Assembly (NCBI GenBank): GCA_943736015.1
Contig: OX031071.1
Span: forward strand, 34,008,619-34,072,618
Direction of reading: 5' to 3'
DNA length: 64,000 bases
Origin: Tridacna crocea
Lineage: Eukaryota; Mollusca; Bivalvia; Cardiida; Cardiidae
This document shows, one piece after another, positions 11,150-23,339 of the stretch. Below the pieces are notes generated by a model, which was given only the letters and a program-made list of their open reading frames with translations, ran no database searches and was not told the origin of the DNA. The position numbers were made by a program, and so were the translations under genes. The stretch's first letter is position 1. The number at the start of each line of letters is the position of its first letter.

Positions 11150-12056
11150 TAGGGCTTAACTTGAATTTAATGAACAGATTGAGCCGTGCTTTGTGAAAAG
11201 GGGGCTCAACTTAACTTTAATGAACAGACTGTTCAATGCTCTATGAAAAAATCGCTTAACTTGAATTTTTTGAACAGATTGAGCCGTGCTTTGTGACTAT
11301 GAAAAAGGGCTTAACTTAAATTTAATTAAAAGACTGTTCCATGCTCTGTGTAAAGGGGGCTTAACTCAAATTAAATGAACAGACTGACCCGTGCTCTGTG
11401 AAAAAGAGACATAATTTAAATTAAATGAACAGACTGGTGAATGCTCTGTGAAAAAGAGGCATAACTTAAATTCAATGAACAGACTGACCCGTGCTCTGTG
11501 AAAAAGAGGCATAACTTAAATTTAATGAACAGACTGACCCGTGCTCTTTGAAAAAGAGGCATAACTTAAATTTAATGAACAGACTGACCCGTGCTCTTTG
11601 AAAAAGAGACATAACTTAAATTAAATGAACAGACTGGTGAATGCTCTGTAAAAAAGGGACATAACTTAAATTAAATGAACAGACTGGTGAATGCTCTGTA
11701 AAAAGGGGCATAACTTAAATTAAATGAACAGACTGGTGAATGCTCTGTAAAAAAGAGGCATAACTTAAATTAAATGAACAGACTGGTGAATGCTCTGTAA
11801 AAAAGAGGAATAACTTAAATTAAATGAACAGACTGGTGAATGCTCTGTAAAAAAGAGGCATAACTTAAATTAAAAGAACAGACTGGTGAATGCTCTGTAA
11901 AAAGGGGCATAACTTAAATTAAATAAACAGACTGGTGAATGCTCTGTAAAAAGGGGCATAACTTAAATTAAATGAACAGACTGGTGAATGCTCTGTAAAA
12001 AGGGGCATAACTTAAATTAAATAAACAGACTGGTGAATGCTCTGTGAAAAGAGGCT
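11150..12056 (+). repeat. ~48-50-bp minisatellite
   Basis: About 18 units of ACTTAAATTAAATGAACAGA followed by CTGGTGAATGCTCTGTAAAAAGGGGCATA. Left units are more varied (GAGCCGTGCTTTGTG); right units are nearly identical, as expected for growth at one end. Confidence 0.85.
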
Positions 12057-12059
12057 TAA

Positions 12060-12270
12060 CCCTTTACCACACAATACCGAATTTTGAGGGTTTTTTTTAC
12101 AACCTTGAAGAAAAGGCCTTTTGAAAACATTTTGGGAAAAGGACAAAATGCTTGTTACCAATATCTTTTTCACTTCTACAATTATGTTTTCTACATTTCC
12201 CCCAAAAAAGTTACAATTTTTGAATCGGGTTTATTTTTTTCGTCTGCAAAGGTTTTGAATTTTGTACTGG
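12060..12270 (-). mobile_element. TTAA-type MITE, diverged
   Basis: Preceded by TTAA at the end of the 48-bp array. The core is decayed and the right end is replaced by another palindromic repeat (12285-12355). Confidence 0.6.
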
Positions 12271-12359
12271 TCTTTTATTTTAAAGAGTTAATGCATCTGC
12301 AAAAAGTGTCGACTCAGATCTGCCTGCGCAGTCCGTGCAGGTTGACCTGGTTTGAAGTT

Positions 12360-12505
12360 TTTAGCTATAAGTCAATTTTAGCTAGTAGTGTTTAGCTATT
12401 ACTAAATTTTAGCTATTAGTTTTTAGATTTTAGTCAGTTTTAGCTATTAGTTTTTAGCTATTAGTCAGTTTTAGCTATTAGTTTTAGCTATTAGTCAATT
12501 TTACG
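12360..12505 (+). repeat. TTTTAGCTATTAGT tandem
   Basis: Seven or more copies of TTTTAGCTATTAGTCA-like 15-20-base units. Confidence 0.65.
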
Positions 12506-12627
12506 CATGTCAAAGGATCAATCTACCCCAAATTTCAGTTATAGAGCTAATTGATGACTTGATTGGTACAATTTATTTATAGTATGTAGTAACTAATCAC
12601 AGACAGACAGAAAAACAGACAGCTTAA

Positions 12628-12847
12628 CTCATTACCAAACGGCAAAATTTTAGGTTATCCAATTTGAAAGCATTTGCAGACGACAAAATAAAAGGGATTA
12701 AAAATTTGAAATGTGTTTTATGAAGGGTAGAAAACTTTGTGGGTAAAAGAGAAAATGCTGGTTACTAGCATTTTCTCCTTTTCCCACAATGTTTTCTAAA
12801 GGCATTTCTCTCAGTGTCGTCAAAAGTAGGGATTGTGTGGTAATGGG
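12628..12847 (+). mobile_element. TTAA-type MITE, full length (220 bp)
   Basis: TTAA on both sides (12624-12627 and 12848-12851). TIRs CTCATTACCAAACGGCA and CCCATTACCACACAATC (the latter read on the minus strand). The central palindrome surrounds CTGGTTACTAGC. A good reference copy for the family. Confidence 0.85.
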
Positions 12848-12851
12848 TTAA

Positions 12852-14160
12852 TCATTAGACAGTTTGATCTGAACCTACACCCATTGCTAAAGAGCTCTAA
12901 ATCGTGTTTTGCCATGTATGGGTTTTGAAGGAAAAAACACAAATATAATGGAGATAAAATGTCACTTTCCTCTGAAAAGTAGAGGGATATGTTTCTAATC
13001 AGATCGTGTTTCTTCCTAGTAACAGAATTATGCACCGTTTCACTGAATTTCTCCTTTTTTTTTTGGTGACGATCACGATCAAATATGACAGAAAATAAAG
13101 CGGGGATTTCTAAATTTAAAGTTGGTCAACTGAAGCTTTTGATGATACCTGTAAACTTATCTATGCAGCAATAAATTGTGAATTTATCCATTCGTTAACT
13201 ACTATATTTTGTCTTTTTTCTTCACGTTTCCTTTCACCTTTATATATTGATTATTCTCTAAAACATTTACCTTGTAGTTCAAACAATACAAACCATTTCA
13301 AATTACTGTAATATTGCCACTGCAAGAAAACAGCGAAACCTTGACCTTTTAGGAAATAAGTGTTATTTTTTTTGTGCAGTTTGGTTGTCTGATGCAATGT
13401 CTTGTTGACATCCATTTTTGCTCTCTCTGTTTAATTCTTTCCAGTGAAAAGCAGAAATAACATATTTATTCTATTTTTGTTTTGTTGACGACATAGATCA
13501 AGATCAGACATCACATTCTTGTATCATACAATCTTATTTATACCGGTCGTCTGTTTACTGAAGCGCACAAGGCAAAGCTCAACCTGAGTTTCAAAAGTTA
13601 ATATTGTATCTATTAAGTGTAGTCTGATCTTGATCTATGCTGCCAGATTATCTAGACGAGCCTTAAAGATAAAAAGAAACAAAGAACAAAAGCTGCCTCA
13701 GTTTTCGTGGTTTGTAATAGCGAGTTATGTTTAGAGCAGAATGAGTCAGAAGACGTATCACTATTAAAAGTCTTTAGTTTGTTTTTTGAATTACAAGTTG
13801 TTTTTTTTTTTAATATCTATATATACTATTAGACAGATACATTAAACATACATGTCCAGCTAGAAGACCTTAACATTCTCAGTAAGTTCTTTTTGCCGCA
13901 ATGTTTCACAAGATAGTTCCAGTGTAGCAGTGTAGATCCAAGACAAGGTTGCACGTTGCCAACATTCTAAATTTGATTTATAAAGTCTTCTGTAGGCCTC
14001 CATTTGATATTTATGTTCTTGGGGTCACGGATTTCCCTTCAAAAGGGGGTCTTTTTCAATTGATTTTTATGGGGACAGTTCTATCCAAGCTAGAGGCCAG
14101 CACTCCCCACGACATCTTGACAAAATAAGGCAAGGTTACAATTTTGTTGTTTGGTAGAAT
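12852..14160. other. Non-coding, unassigned
   Basis: AT-rich. A loose ATCAAGATCAGACATCACA ... GTCTGATCTTGATCTATG pair (13493-13650) belongs to the hairpin family with a long loop. No exon recognised. Confidence 0.5.
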
Positions 14161-14225
14161 TAAATGACCCTTGACTCTTTACCAAATGACAGAAATTTCA
14201 ATTTGTTCAAAGCATGTACAGCTGT

Positions 14226-14350
14226 TGTTGTATGGTGTTCAACGCCATTTTCAACATTATTTCAGTTATATCGCGGCGGCCAGTACATCTATCCATGTTT
14301 TTTAAGAAGTCTCTTCTTACCAATTCTCCGAGCCACTGGCTGCTTTTCAA
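14226..14350 (+). repeat. Dispersed TTTCAACATTATTTCAGT repeat
   Basis: TTTTCAACATTATTTCAGTT, ATATCGCGGCGGCCAGT and GAGCCACTGGCTGC. Related stretches occur at 250-330, 15565-15650, 30340-30430, 43376-43515, 44300-44370 and 55497-55590. Probably a SINE body; no pol III box is seen. Confidence 0.5.
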
Positions 14351-14436
14351 CGTAACCATCTTCGAAACAATGATGATCACAGGTGGGAGAGGAATAACTC
14401 TTTGTGTTGAAAAATATAAGTTATAAAAAAGTCTTT

Positions 14437-14437
<1 letters not shown>

Positions 14438-14472
<35 letters not shown>

Positions 14473-14700
14473 GTTTATTGTTCAAATCATACATACATGA
14501 TACACAAATAAAGAGTACAATTTACATAGAAAGAAATTATACAAAGTGACGGGGAAAAATAGGTTAGAAAAGTTGGAAGCCATAACCTTGGTCAGAATGA
14601 GAATTAGACTATAGAAGGTTTTTTTTTTTAGCAAATTTGTGTGTAATCAGGTTTTGTAGGTTTTTCACATTGTATCCCTCTTTTAATGTGTAAAGGGCCT
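14438..14700 (-). mobile_element. Probable LINE 3' end with (TGAT)n tail
   Basis: On the minus strand an AT-rich stretch ends in AACAATAAACTTGATTGATT and (GATT)n, the form of a 3' UTR with poly(A) signal and a tetranucleotide tail. No frame remains. Confidence 0.45.
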
Positions 14701-15231
14701 TAAAGTTTAATATTTAAATTTTTCACATCACACCAAATTAAATATATATAATCTATCACTGAAATTAATATGAAAAAAACAATTCAAATCATCAATAATA
14801 AAGAATCCTAAAATTAAAAGGTTGTGTAGCCTCTTAATCTATTTTCAGATTTCCCGCCGAAATTAAAAAAAAAAAAACATTTTGGGAATGTTAAGTAATG
14901 GACCATGACTAATGACTCTTAAATTCCATTATAACAAACATGTAATTATTTTCTATAATGTCTAGAACCTTGGACACTAAGTTTGAAGCTTCGACTGTAT
15001 ATTTCCGGTATGTAAATGCGCGAGCTGCTGATGTAAAAATAGACCGTGTTTCCCGTCGGTGTCGACCTGGGCCATAGTAAATCTCTAATTTCTCTTGTTG
15101 TCGGATGATTTTCGACTACTGGAGTTTTATGAATGGAAATGAAAAGGTTTTGGGTGTATAAGGATAATTTTTTTGTAATTTTTGTAAAATTTTCGTCCCA
15201 AAATCTGAAGGGCCACCTTTAACTCTATATG

Positions 15232-15447
15232 GCGAAAAGGGCATTCAGACATTTTCATAAAGTGTCATCTTGGATCAGTCTGCACAGCCCGATCGTGAGT
15301 GATTTTCTGTTTCACGCAAGTCTACTGTTGGACAAAATCTAACATAGTCGTAAAGTGCCGTCTCGGATTAGCCTGTGCAGGCTGCGTAGACTGATCCAAG
15401 ACAACGCTTTACGTAAATATCCGAATGCCCTTTTTCGTGTATTGTAG
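15232..15447. mobile_element. Diverged copy of the GCAGGCT double-hairpin element
   Basis: Retains the GGCGAAAAGGGCATTCAGAC end, both hairpin positions, the central AGTCTACTGTTGGAC-like spacer and the inverted terminal CCCTTTTTCGTGTATTG. The first hairpin is partly deleted. Confidence 0.7.
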
Positions 15448-15714
15448 GCCATATGATAATGTTTTATCAACAAAAAACAGAGGTTGACACCAACAGTGTC
15501 CTGGTATGCTAGGGACCCTAAATATTTATCTGGAAGCCTTCCCTTAGATTCATCATTTTACAGTGTATGGTGTCTTATACCATTTTCAGCATTATTTCAG
15601 TTATATTGCGGTGGTCAGTGCTCGTACTGTTTCGAGGGATCACTTCTTCCTTGCTGGATAGCTTTTTCTCATATAAAAGCAATACTTAGCCATTGCACTG
15701 AAAACAATTCTCTT

Positions 15715-15912
15715 TAACTAAGTGGTTGTGTATTGGTCTTTCCAACCTCTATAAATGAAGACAATTCTCTTTAGGTGAGTGGGTAGTGTATTGGTCTTTC
15801 CAACCTCTATAATTGAGGACAGTTCTCTTTAGGTGAATGGGTAGTGTATTGGTCTTTCCATCCTCTATAATTTAGGATTTTTGGCACACAGGTTCGAATC
15901 CCAGCTGGGGCG
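15715..15912 (+). repeat. Tandem tRNA-like A-box segments and one B box
   Basis: Three ~62-base repeats of CTTTAGGTGAGTGGGTAGTG followed by TATTGGTCTTTCCAACCTC. The last runs into GGTTCGAATCCC, a perfect pol III B box. Probably a SINE head with local amplification rather than a tRNA gene, since no acceptor stem forms. Confidence 0.55.
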
Positions 15913-17331
15913 GTTTGTATTTCAGTTATGCATTTCTGGTGAACTGGAGTTTTTATTACCAGCACTTTTTACAACATTCTTCCTAAGCCAACACAACCAT
16001 AGTTTAGCGGTGAGAAAGAAAGGGACCCTACTGCAATGACTATCGTCAGTCCTGGGAAAGAAAATTAACAAGTTTGGGATTTGATCCAGCTTTGCAACGA
16101 GAAATTTCATTGGTTTATACACACGACAGTAAGTATTGAATGTTCGAACCTTGTCAATAGAGAAGATTTTTAAGCAAGTTTACAAGTTCGAAGGACTGTA
16201 ACAGCCAGACGGCATTAGCCTATGATAAACAATCGTGTTCTTTTTTATGGACAACTGATTTAGCTCTAAAATGTCGAAAGAATAAGGAAAATAACTATTA
16301 AAGCGTAGAAAAGATACATTGATTTTTGTAATCGGGGCGAGTAACGGGCTACATAAAGTTAGATGCCTTGTTTATAATATGTAGTCTATGGGCAACAAGA
16401 GTCCAACTATGGACCCCTATGGAAGAAACTAATAGAGTAAAATGGGCAGAATTTTTATAGCCTAAAATGTTCTTACATGCCATCTTGTTCAACCCTTATC
16501 ACAAAATCCTGAGTTCTAACTTTGCGTGACATGACTCAGATTGAATAAGGGATAATTGTGGAACCAGGGATGATCTGCATCTTTTGTAATGTCTGATATT
16601 AATCAACGCTGTATCTCGTGTGTGTTGGAAAGGGGTCAAACTTGAGTACGAATGTTTATTATTTCAAGCGGAATGTGAAAATTCAATACGGGAAGTTAAG
16701 GAAGCGAAACTTTTGTTAAGAACTGTTGTAGTATTTTCTTCCTTTAGATTGTAAAAACTTGAGATTGGGTGACAAAGGCATTAAAATGAATGTAAAGAAT
16801 TTGAAATGTGATGTTCACTATTCAAACATTAAACATTAGTTTTTGTTTCCAATTTCTATAGAATCGAAACTTCAACATTCTTGGCTTTGAAAACATACGT
16901 TACCATAAAAACCGACTTAAATAGTATTTAGGGACGTAGTCTGATCTCTGATCTGCTATTACCTCTGAAACATTCTAAGTTAAATGAACTCTTTTAATCA
17001 TCTTAAGTTTTGCTGCACATACCAATGCATTATTATTATGATTTAGATAATGGGTTAAAGTCTGCAGGCATGTACTCTGCTATTGTGTTGCTTATTATAA
17101 TAATTATATTGTATCTCAAAAAATGACAAATTGAATACATCATCATAATTAACTGAAGAAAGAAAGGGACACATCGTCTGCTTGCACGAAAAGCGGATAT
17201 GTATGATTTAGGTCAAGTGTTTTGTTTACAATGCAACATGCGACATCAAAATCACGTGTTCCGTTTCTAGGTACCGGACAGTTAAACATGGAAACGGAGT
17301 CTCCTAGGATGACCTGCATAGAACGATATGG
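15913..17331. other. Non-coding, unassigned
   Basis: Unique AT-rich sequence with no frame, tandem repeat or hairpin that stands out. Confidence 0.5.
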
Positions 17332-17335
17332 TTAA

Positions 17336-17485
17336 TTCTTAACCAGACGACAAATTTTAGCTTTGTCCAAACTGAAAGCATTTGCAGACGACAATTTCAA
17401 TGTTGCTCAAATGGTGCAATTGTTGCACTGTAGGGTAGAAAACGTTGTGGAAAAAGGAGAAAAGTCAGCCTTGTGTGGTAAAGGG
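17336..17485 (+). mobile_element. TTAA-type MITE with internal deletion
   Basis: TTAA on both sides; the right half of the palindrome and the following arm are missing, leaving 150 bp. Confidence 0.7.
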
Positions 17486-17654
17486 TTAAATCTCAATGCA
17501 AACCTTTCTTGACTCTGAAACAACTATGGATCAGGATCAGACTGCATGTTTTATGCAGATCTTTGATTCTTACTATCACCTAGTTTAACCATTTTTTTCT
17601 TCTTACTTCGATGAGCTCTCGGAGCGATGTAACTTTTTTCCAATTTTTCTAACA

Positions 17655-17815
17655 ACAAAACTTTGGACAGGACAAAATTGAAGACATTTGCAGACAACAA
17701 ATTAGTCGCAGCATTAATGTGTATCAGGTATACTTTTCGTTTTGTTAAAAGGAAAACAAAATGCCGGTTACCATTATTTTCCCCCTTTTTTCCACAATGT
17801 TTCCGAAATATGTTT
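17655..17815 (+). mobile_element. TTAA-type MITE, partial
   Basis: Retains the CATTTGCAGACAACAAA arm and a core around GCCGGTTACC; the right end is lost. Confidence 0.5.
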
Positions 17816-18084
17816 GTAATTTTACAAACCTTTCATTACTGTGATGGTCAAACTATCGAATGCTGTCTTATTTATTTTGTTCTATATGCCGATTTCAGTT
17901 TCGTCATTGAATCTATTTCTGAAGTACATCAGAATAAGAAGACGACTCTCAAGAGAAAACTGAACTTTTTTAGTCAATAGGTGTTTCCCTGTTTGTGGCA
18001 ATATTATTGAACAGGTAGGAACGATGATGGTCATAAAGTATATACCAATGAGGCCATTAATTACTGTAGGTTTGAGGTAAAAGC

Positions 18085-18303
18085 TGTGGGCAAAAATCTA
18101 GAATTCTGCAAACTGAAATCATTATAAAGCGACAAAGCAAAAGCAATAAACTCGAATGATATGTTGTTTTTTTTTCTTTGGGAAGAAAACACTGTGGGAA
18201 ATAGGGTAAGTACTTATCAGCTTTTTCTCCTTACCCCACAATATTTTCAAAGCTCTTCTTCCGCGTAGAAACACGTGATCGCCTGATGCAATGATTGGTT
18301 AAA
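18085..18303 (+). mobile_element. TTAA-type MITE, strongly diverged
   Basis: The core GAAAACACTGTGGGAAATAG and its inverse ACCCCACAATATTTTC remain, with a CAATGATTGGTTAA end. Confidence 0.5.
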
Positions 18304-18993
18304 ATTACCCTACGTTTTCCTTTCTTAAATGTCAAGGCAACACACTTCACTTCTCTGTGCAAAAACCATATACATATTGTCTAACTACAAGTCTCGTAAG
18401 AATATCAAAGTATTAAAGTATACAAAGTATTTTGCTTCATAGGAAGTGCGATGAAATTTAGAGAATCGCAGATAGCAATTTCTCCATTTGTTTCAATATT
18501 TCTGTACGAATCATTTTATGCATCAGCTATTTTCAAGATAAAGATTTAATACGCCCCAAACACTTACATGTCTCTTACTTGTTCAAATACGATTGGATAC
18601 TTTCTAACCAACCACGCACTTGGTTTCTATATATCTCCCTGTCTCCGCACTATACGAGCAGATTCTCGTGGCAGTGACTCAGACACCATCACAAGTAACC
18701 AACTTTTGAAAAAGAAAATTGACAGCGTTACAAGCTATCTACAATTTAAAAAAAAGACAGCTGTATCCAAAACAGATTTCGAAGTTGGCGACAACAATCA
18801 CAAAAAAAGGTAAGATTTTCTTATATTTCACTCATTTTATTTTTGATAAATATATTGTTTTTATTATTATTATTATTATTATATTTTTATGCTTACTATT
18901 ATTTAATATGTTTGATTCCTTACTCTATCGTCACACATCTCACATTTCGAGTTATCTGTGAATTTGAATTACAGGTTATCGAGGTCATTTTAA

Positions 18994-19214
18994 CTCATTA
19001 CCAAACGACAATATTTTAGACTTGTCTAAATCGAAAGCATTTGCAGACGGGTAAATGAAAGTGACTGAAAATTTGAAAGTTTGTTTTGTGGAGAGTAGAA
19101 AACATTGCGGGAAGAGGAGAAAATGCTGGTTACCAGCATCTTCTCATTTCCCCACAATGTTTTCTAAAGGCTTCTTTCTCAGGGTCGACAAAGTAGGGAT
19201 TGTCTGGTAATGGG
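18994..19214 (+). mobile_element. TTAA-type MITE, full length
   Basis: TTAA precedes it (18990-18993); the right flank is mutated to GGGATAG. The palindrome is complete. Confidence 0.8.
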
Positions 19215-19606
19215 ATAGGGACAAGTTTTACAGAAAACAATACAGCGGCAGCTCTGATTGCTCGTAGAATCATCAGAACCGCTGCTTGACTGTTTTTAAG
19301 GTTCTTTATCCAATAGTTAAACTTTTCATGTGAACAATATAGATTTAGATCAGACTCCGAACAGACACACCCAAGTATTAAGTAATTGCGTATTAGTGCA
19401 ATCGTATTTCAAAGAGCGTGATACCGATATTACCGAGTAAAGAGAGAAAAATGGTTACGAGTATTTTCCCCTTCTCCCACAATGTTTTCAAAAAGCATCC
19501 CAGATCCTTAAACGCCAGTTTATGTAGTAAATGATTGACATTGACAGTGCTGTCTTCCGGTACTTAACCCCTAGACTGTTAATTGCGACTGAATGACCTT
19601 TAGCGG

Positions 19607-21330
19607 ACACTGTCGATCAAGATCAGACTGCACAGAGCGAGCATCCTGATCTTGGATTTACACTCTCTGATGCAGAGATATTTTCCCCAAATATTTAACT
19701 TTAAAATAGCAACATTTGGAGTTTTAACATCGGCTCAAATTGTTTGTTTCTTTTAAATAGCAGAGTTAAGAGTTAAATGAACTGTGAAGATGTAGATCAG
19801 ACTTCACAAAAACAGCATTCTGATCTTGGATTTACACTGATGCAGAGATATCTTCCCCAAAGATATAATTTTAAAATAAGAACATTTGGATCCCCGTGGG
19901 GTCCCGGGGGTTTTTTACTTTGTAGAATAGGACCTCGGCCTTTCTCTATGGCATGTCGTAGAAGGCGACTAAAATTAGAGACTAACGGCTGCTTTCCTCG
20001 TAATTCGTAGGATTGCAGCAGGCTAGGTAGTTCTTATTCCAAATCCTATATATATATTTTTTTTTCTTGATGTAAATAGGGTTTGGAATGGGAATCAATT
20101 GGCCTGTGGGACCCCGTGTGGTTTAATCGGGGGTATAAGAATAAACCACTGCAGTCCCGCGATCGTCACATCTGCCATTTCATCTGGCGGAACAAAAGTG
20201 ACAGCATGCATGTCGTAAAAGGCGACAAAAGGGGCATCATTTTGTGTTTCATCCATTTCTCATTTATCATGTTTGTCTTATGTTGTTGCACATGTATGTT
20301 ATTTTCATTCGCATTATTGTTTACGAAGTAAGTGCGCCCAATATGACCTAAGTTGTCGACGGGCCATAAAACACTATTCATTCATTAAGAACATTTGGAG
20401 TTTTACCATCGGCTCAAAATTTTTGTTTCTTTTAAATAGGAGAGTTAGAGTTAAATGAACTGTGAAGATGTAGATCAGACTGCACAAAACGAGCCTTCTG
20501 ATCTTGGATTTACACTGTCTGATGCAGAGATAATTTCCCCAAAGATATAACTTTAAAACAAAATTATTTGGAGTTTTACCATCGGCTCAAAATTTTCGTT
20601 TCTTTTAAATAGCAGAGTTAGAGTTAAATGAACTGTGAAGATGTTGATCAGACTGCATAGAATGAGCATTCTGATCTTGGATTTACACTGTCTGATGCAG
20701 AGATAATTTCCCCAAAGATATAACTTTAAAACAACAATATTTGGAGTTTTACCATCGTCTCAAAATTTTCGTTTCTTTTAAATAGCAGAGGTAGAGTTAA
20801 ATGAAGTGAAGATGTAGATCAGACTGTAGATCAGAGATATTTTCCCAAAGATATAACTTTAAAACAACAACATTTGGAGTTTTACCATCGGCCCAGAATA
20901 TTCATTTCTTTTAAATACACGTAGCAGAGTTAGAGTTAAATGAAGTGTAAAGATGTAGATCAGACAGCACAAAAAGAGCATCCTGATCTTGGATTTAAAA
21001 TGTCCAATGCAGAGATAGTTTCCCCAAAGATATAACTTTAAAACAACAATATTTGGAGTTCTACCATCGGCTCAAAATTTTCGTTTCTTTTAAAAGTAGA
21101 GTTAGAGTTAAATGAACTGTGAAGATGTAGATCAGACAGCACAAAAAGAGCATCCTGATCTTGGATTTACACTGTCCAATGCAGGGTTATTTTTCCCAAA
21201 GATATAACTTTAAAACAACAATATTTGGGGTTCTACCATCGGCTCAAAATTTTCGTGTCTTTTAAAAAGCAGAGTTAGAGTTAAATGAACTGTGAAGATG
21301 TAGATCAGACTGATATATTCATTTGAAAAC
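19607..21330 (+). repeat. ~175-bp tandem array with hairpin units
   Basis: About seven units, each with GTTTTACCATCGGCTCAAAA, GATGTAGATCAGACTGCACA and ATGCAGAGATAATTTCCCCA. The middle carries a member of the GATCAGACTGCAC hairpin family, so a hairpin-bearing unit was amplified. Interrupted by the insertion at 19891-20385. Confidence 0.8.
19891..20385. mobile_element. 495-bp retroposon-like insertion with 14-bp target duplication
   Basis: TAAGAACATTTGGA stands at 19877-19890 and again at 20386-20399. The insert splits one unit of the surrounding array exactly there. It opens TCCCCGTGGGGTCCCGGG, contains ATGGCATGTCGTAGAAGGCG and a second ATGTCGTAAAAGGCGAC, and ends GGGCCATAAAACACTATTCA plus (TTCA)n. 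The short tail repeat and the duplication length fit LINE-mobilised insertion, strand + by the tail. Confidence 0.78.
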
Positions 21331-21399
21331 AATCACATAGTTATTCAGTGCACGTTTTACTGTACTTTAGACCGACTATTTTAAGGTATTCGGTTATTT

Positions 21400-21600
21400 A
21401 GTGAATTGTAAAGACGTAGATCAGACTGCTCACAACATATTAATTTATTTGATTGATTTCACATAAGTATTGATGGTATTTTAGACAACAGTAAGACGTA
21501 GATCAGACTGCTCACAACCAATTAATGATTTCACATAAGTATTGATGGTCTTTTAGACAACAGTAAAGACGTAGATCAGACTGCTCACAACAAATCAACC
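21400..21600 (+). repeat. Short tandem of GTAGATCAGACTGCTCACAAC
   Basis: Three ~75-base units with AAGACGTAGATCAGACTGCT and ACATAAGTATTGATGGT, continuing the array on its left. Confidence 0.65.
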
Positions 21601-21826
21601 TATTCATCTACATGTCAAAACTATCATATTTGTACTGAAAATTCAATGATTAATTATTATTATTTCTTTTATTATTATTATTTATATCATCATTATGTTT
21701 AATTGATAATTGTAAACACTAATAATCCCCCAGAAAAGCTAACAAGGTGTCTGCAATATCAATGCAGGTTGATCTTGGTCATATTTTTTCCAAATAAAGC
21801 AACCAGTCTTGTAGTCAAAGACATAA

Positions 21827-22047
21827 CTCATTACCAACGACAAAATTTTAGGTTTGTCCAAATTAAAAGTACTTGCAGACGACAAAATAAAAGTGACTAA
21901 AGAACTAAAATTTGTTTTACGAAAGGTAGAAAACATTGTGGGAAAAAAGAGAAATTGCTGGTTACCAGCATTTTCTCCTTTTTTCACAGTGCTTTCAAAA
22001 GGCTTCTTTCTCAGGGTTGTCAAAAATAGGGATTGTTTGGTAATGGG
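21827..22047 (+). mobile_element. TTAA-type MITE, full length
   Basis: Left flank ATAA, right flank TTAA; complete palindrome around CTGGTTACCAGC. Confidence 0.8.
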
Positions 22048-22059
22048 TTAAGGTTTATT

Positions 22060-22285
22060 TTTCCCTTGCTATCCAGTTTTTACGACCCCAAGAAATAAAG
22101 CTTTTGGAATCCTTGCCAATTACTGGTAAAACACATTGTGAGAACTTGAGAAATGGTTTGGTTTTTCCCATAATGTTCACGACCCGTTCTTGGACAAATG
22201 TCAACTTTGGGTTATTTTTCGTCTGCAGATACTTTGTATTTGGACAGGGGTACATAATTGTTATTTGGGAAAGGTTTGAGTCAAG
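22060..22285 (-). mobile_element. Decayed MITE relative
   Basis: CATTGTGAGAACTTGAGAAA and an inverted CCCATAATGTTC resemble the core, and TTTTCGTCTGCAGATAC the arm. Ends are not clear. Confidence 0.35.
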
Positions 22286-22366
22286 TAGATATCTGTGTCG
22301 TGAAAACAAGGCTTCGCGTTATACTATGAGCCTTTTGTTATAAATGTATGGTTAAGTTATGATTAA

Positions 22367-22587
22367 CCCTTTACTCCATAGATACTCATTTTGACTTATC
22401 AACAACAGACAGTTTTTGAAAACATTGTGGGAAAAGGAGAAATTGCTCGTAAAGAGCAATTTCTCATTTTTCCACAATGTTTTCAACTCAATCAGATATT
22501 TGTATCCTCATTTGTCCATATTTTGACATCATATCTTTATTTGCTGCTGAAATGCAAGAGTCTCAAATTGGCATATCATGTCAAGGG
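22367..22587 (-). mobile_element. TTAA-type MITE, variant core
   Basis: TTAA on both sides. The palindrome centre is GCTCGTAAAGAGC instead of GCTGGTTACCAGC, and the arms share only the ends with other copies. Confidence 0.75.
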
Positions 22588-22954
22588 TTAAGATTTCGAA
22601 AATTTATCGACACACCTCGGTATACAAATGTAACTTTGGAACCCAGTTTGCAATCAAATTCCTATTTTTTTGGGTGAAAATAAATGTTAAAAAAAACTTT
22701 TTCTTTGATGAACAAAAAACGATTTATTTATTTATTTATTTATTAGTCTAATTATTATTTATTTGAGGCCTGTGAAGTTATCTCATCGGTAACCTGCACT
22801 ACACCAGTCAAATTAATCTCAAACTGACAAATTAATGGTACCTTACGTTATGTACAGAGTTTTATTTGGTATGAAACGATCTCGGAAAAGCTAAAAACTC
22901 ACAAGATTTTAATAGTTCCTACTTTGTATCTTTTTTTTCTTTTTTGTTCCTTAA

Positions 22955-23179
22955 CTCATTACCAAACTATAGAATTTTGGGTTTGTCCAAATCGAAAGAT
23001 CTTGCAGACGACAAAATAAAAGAGACTGAAAATTTGAAATTTGTTTTCTGAATGGTTGAAAAACATTGTATTAAATGGGGGAAAATGCTGGTTACCAGCA
23101 TTTTTTCCTTTTTCCACATTGTTTTTTTAATGCTTCTTTCTCAGGGTCGTCAAAAGTAGGGATTGTGTGGTGATGGGTG
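22955..23179 (+). mobile_element. TTAA-type MITE, full length
   Basis: TTAA at 22951-22954 and 23180-23183; the palindrome is shortened by substitutions on one side. Confidence 0.8.
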
Positions 23180-23339
23180 TTAAATCCTTACGCCGGCCAG
23201 TCTTAAAAACATGGCGTTCAGTAGAGAAACTGGTCGTTATGTTGCTTATATTAGTATTATTCCTTAAGTACTTTTTCCGAATATTTTTGACAAACCTGTG
23301 ATAGAACAGTGTGGAAAAAGGAGGAATAAATTAGTATGA

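Noticed and set aside
11150..12056. CRISPR-like array
   Set aside because: Units are contiguous with no unique spacers; the setting is eukaryotic.
22739..22744. TTTATTTATTTATT run as an AU-rich regulatory element
   Set aside because: No transcript is supported there; it is a simple-sequence repeat.
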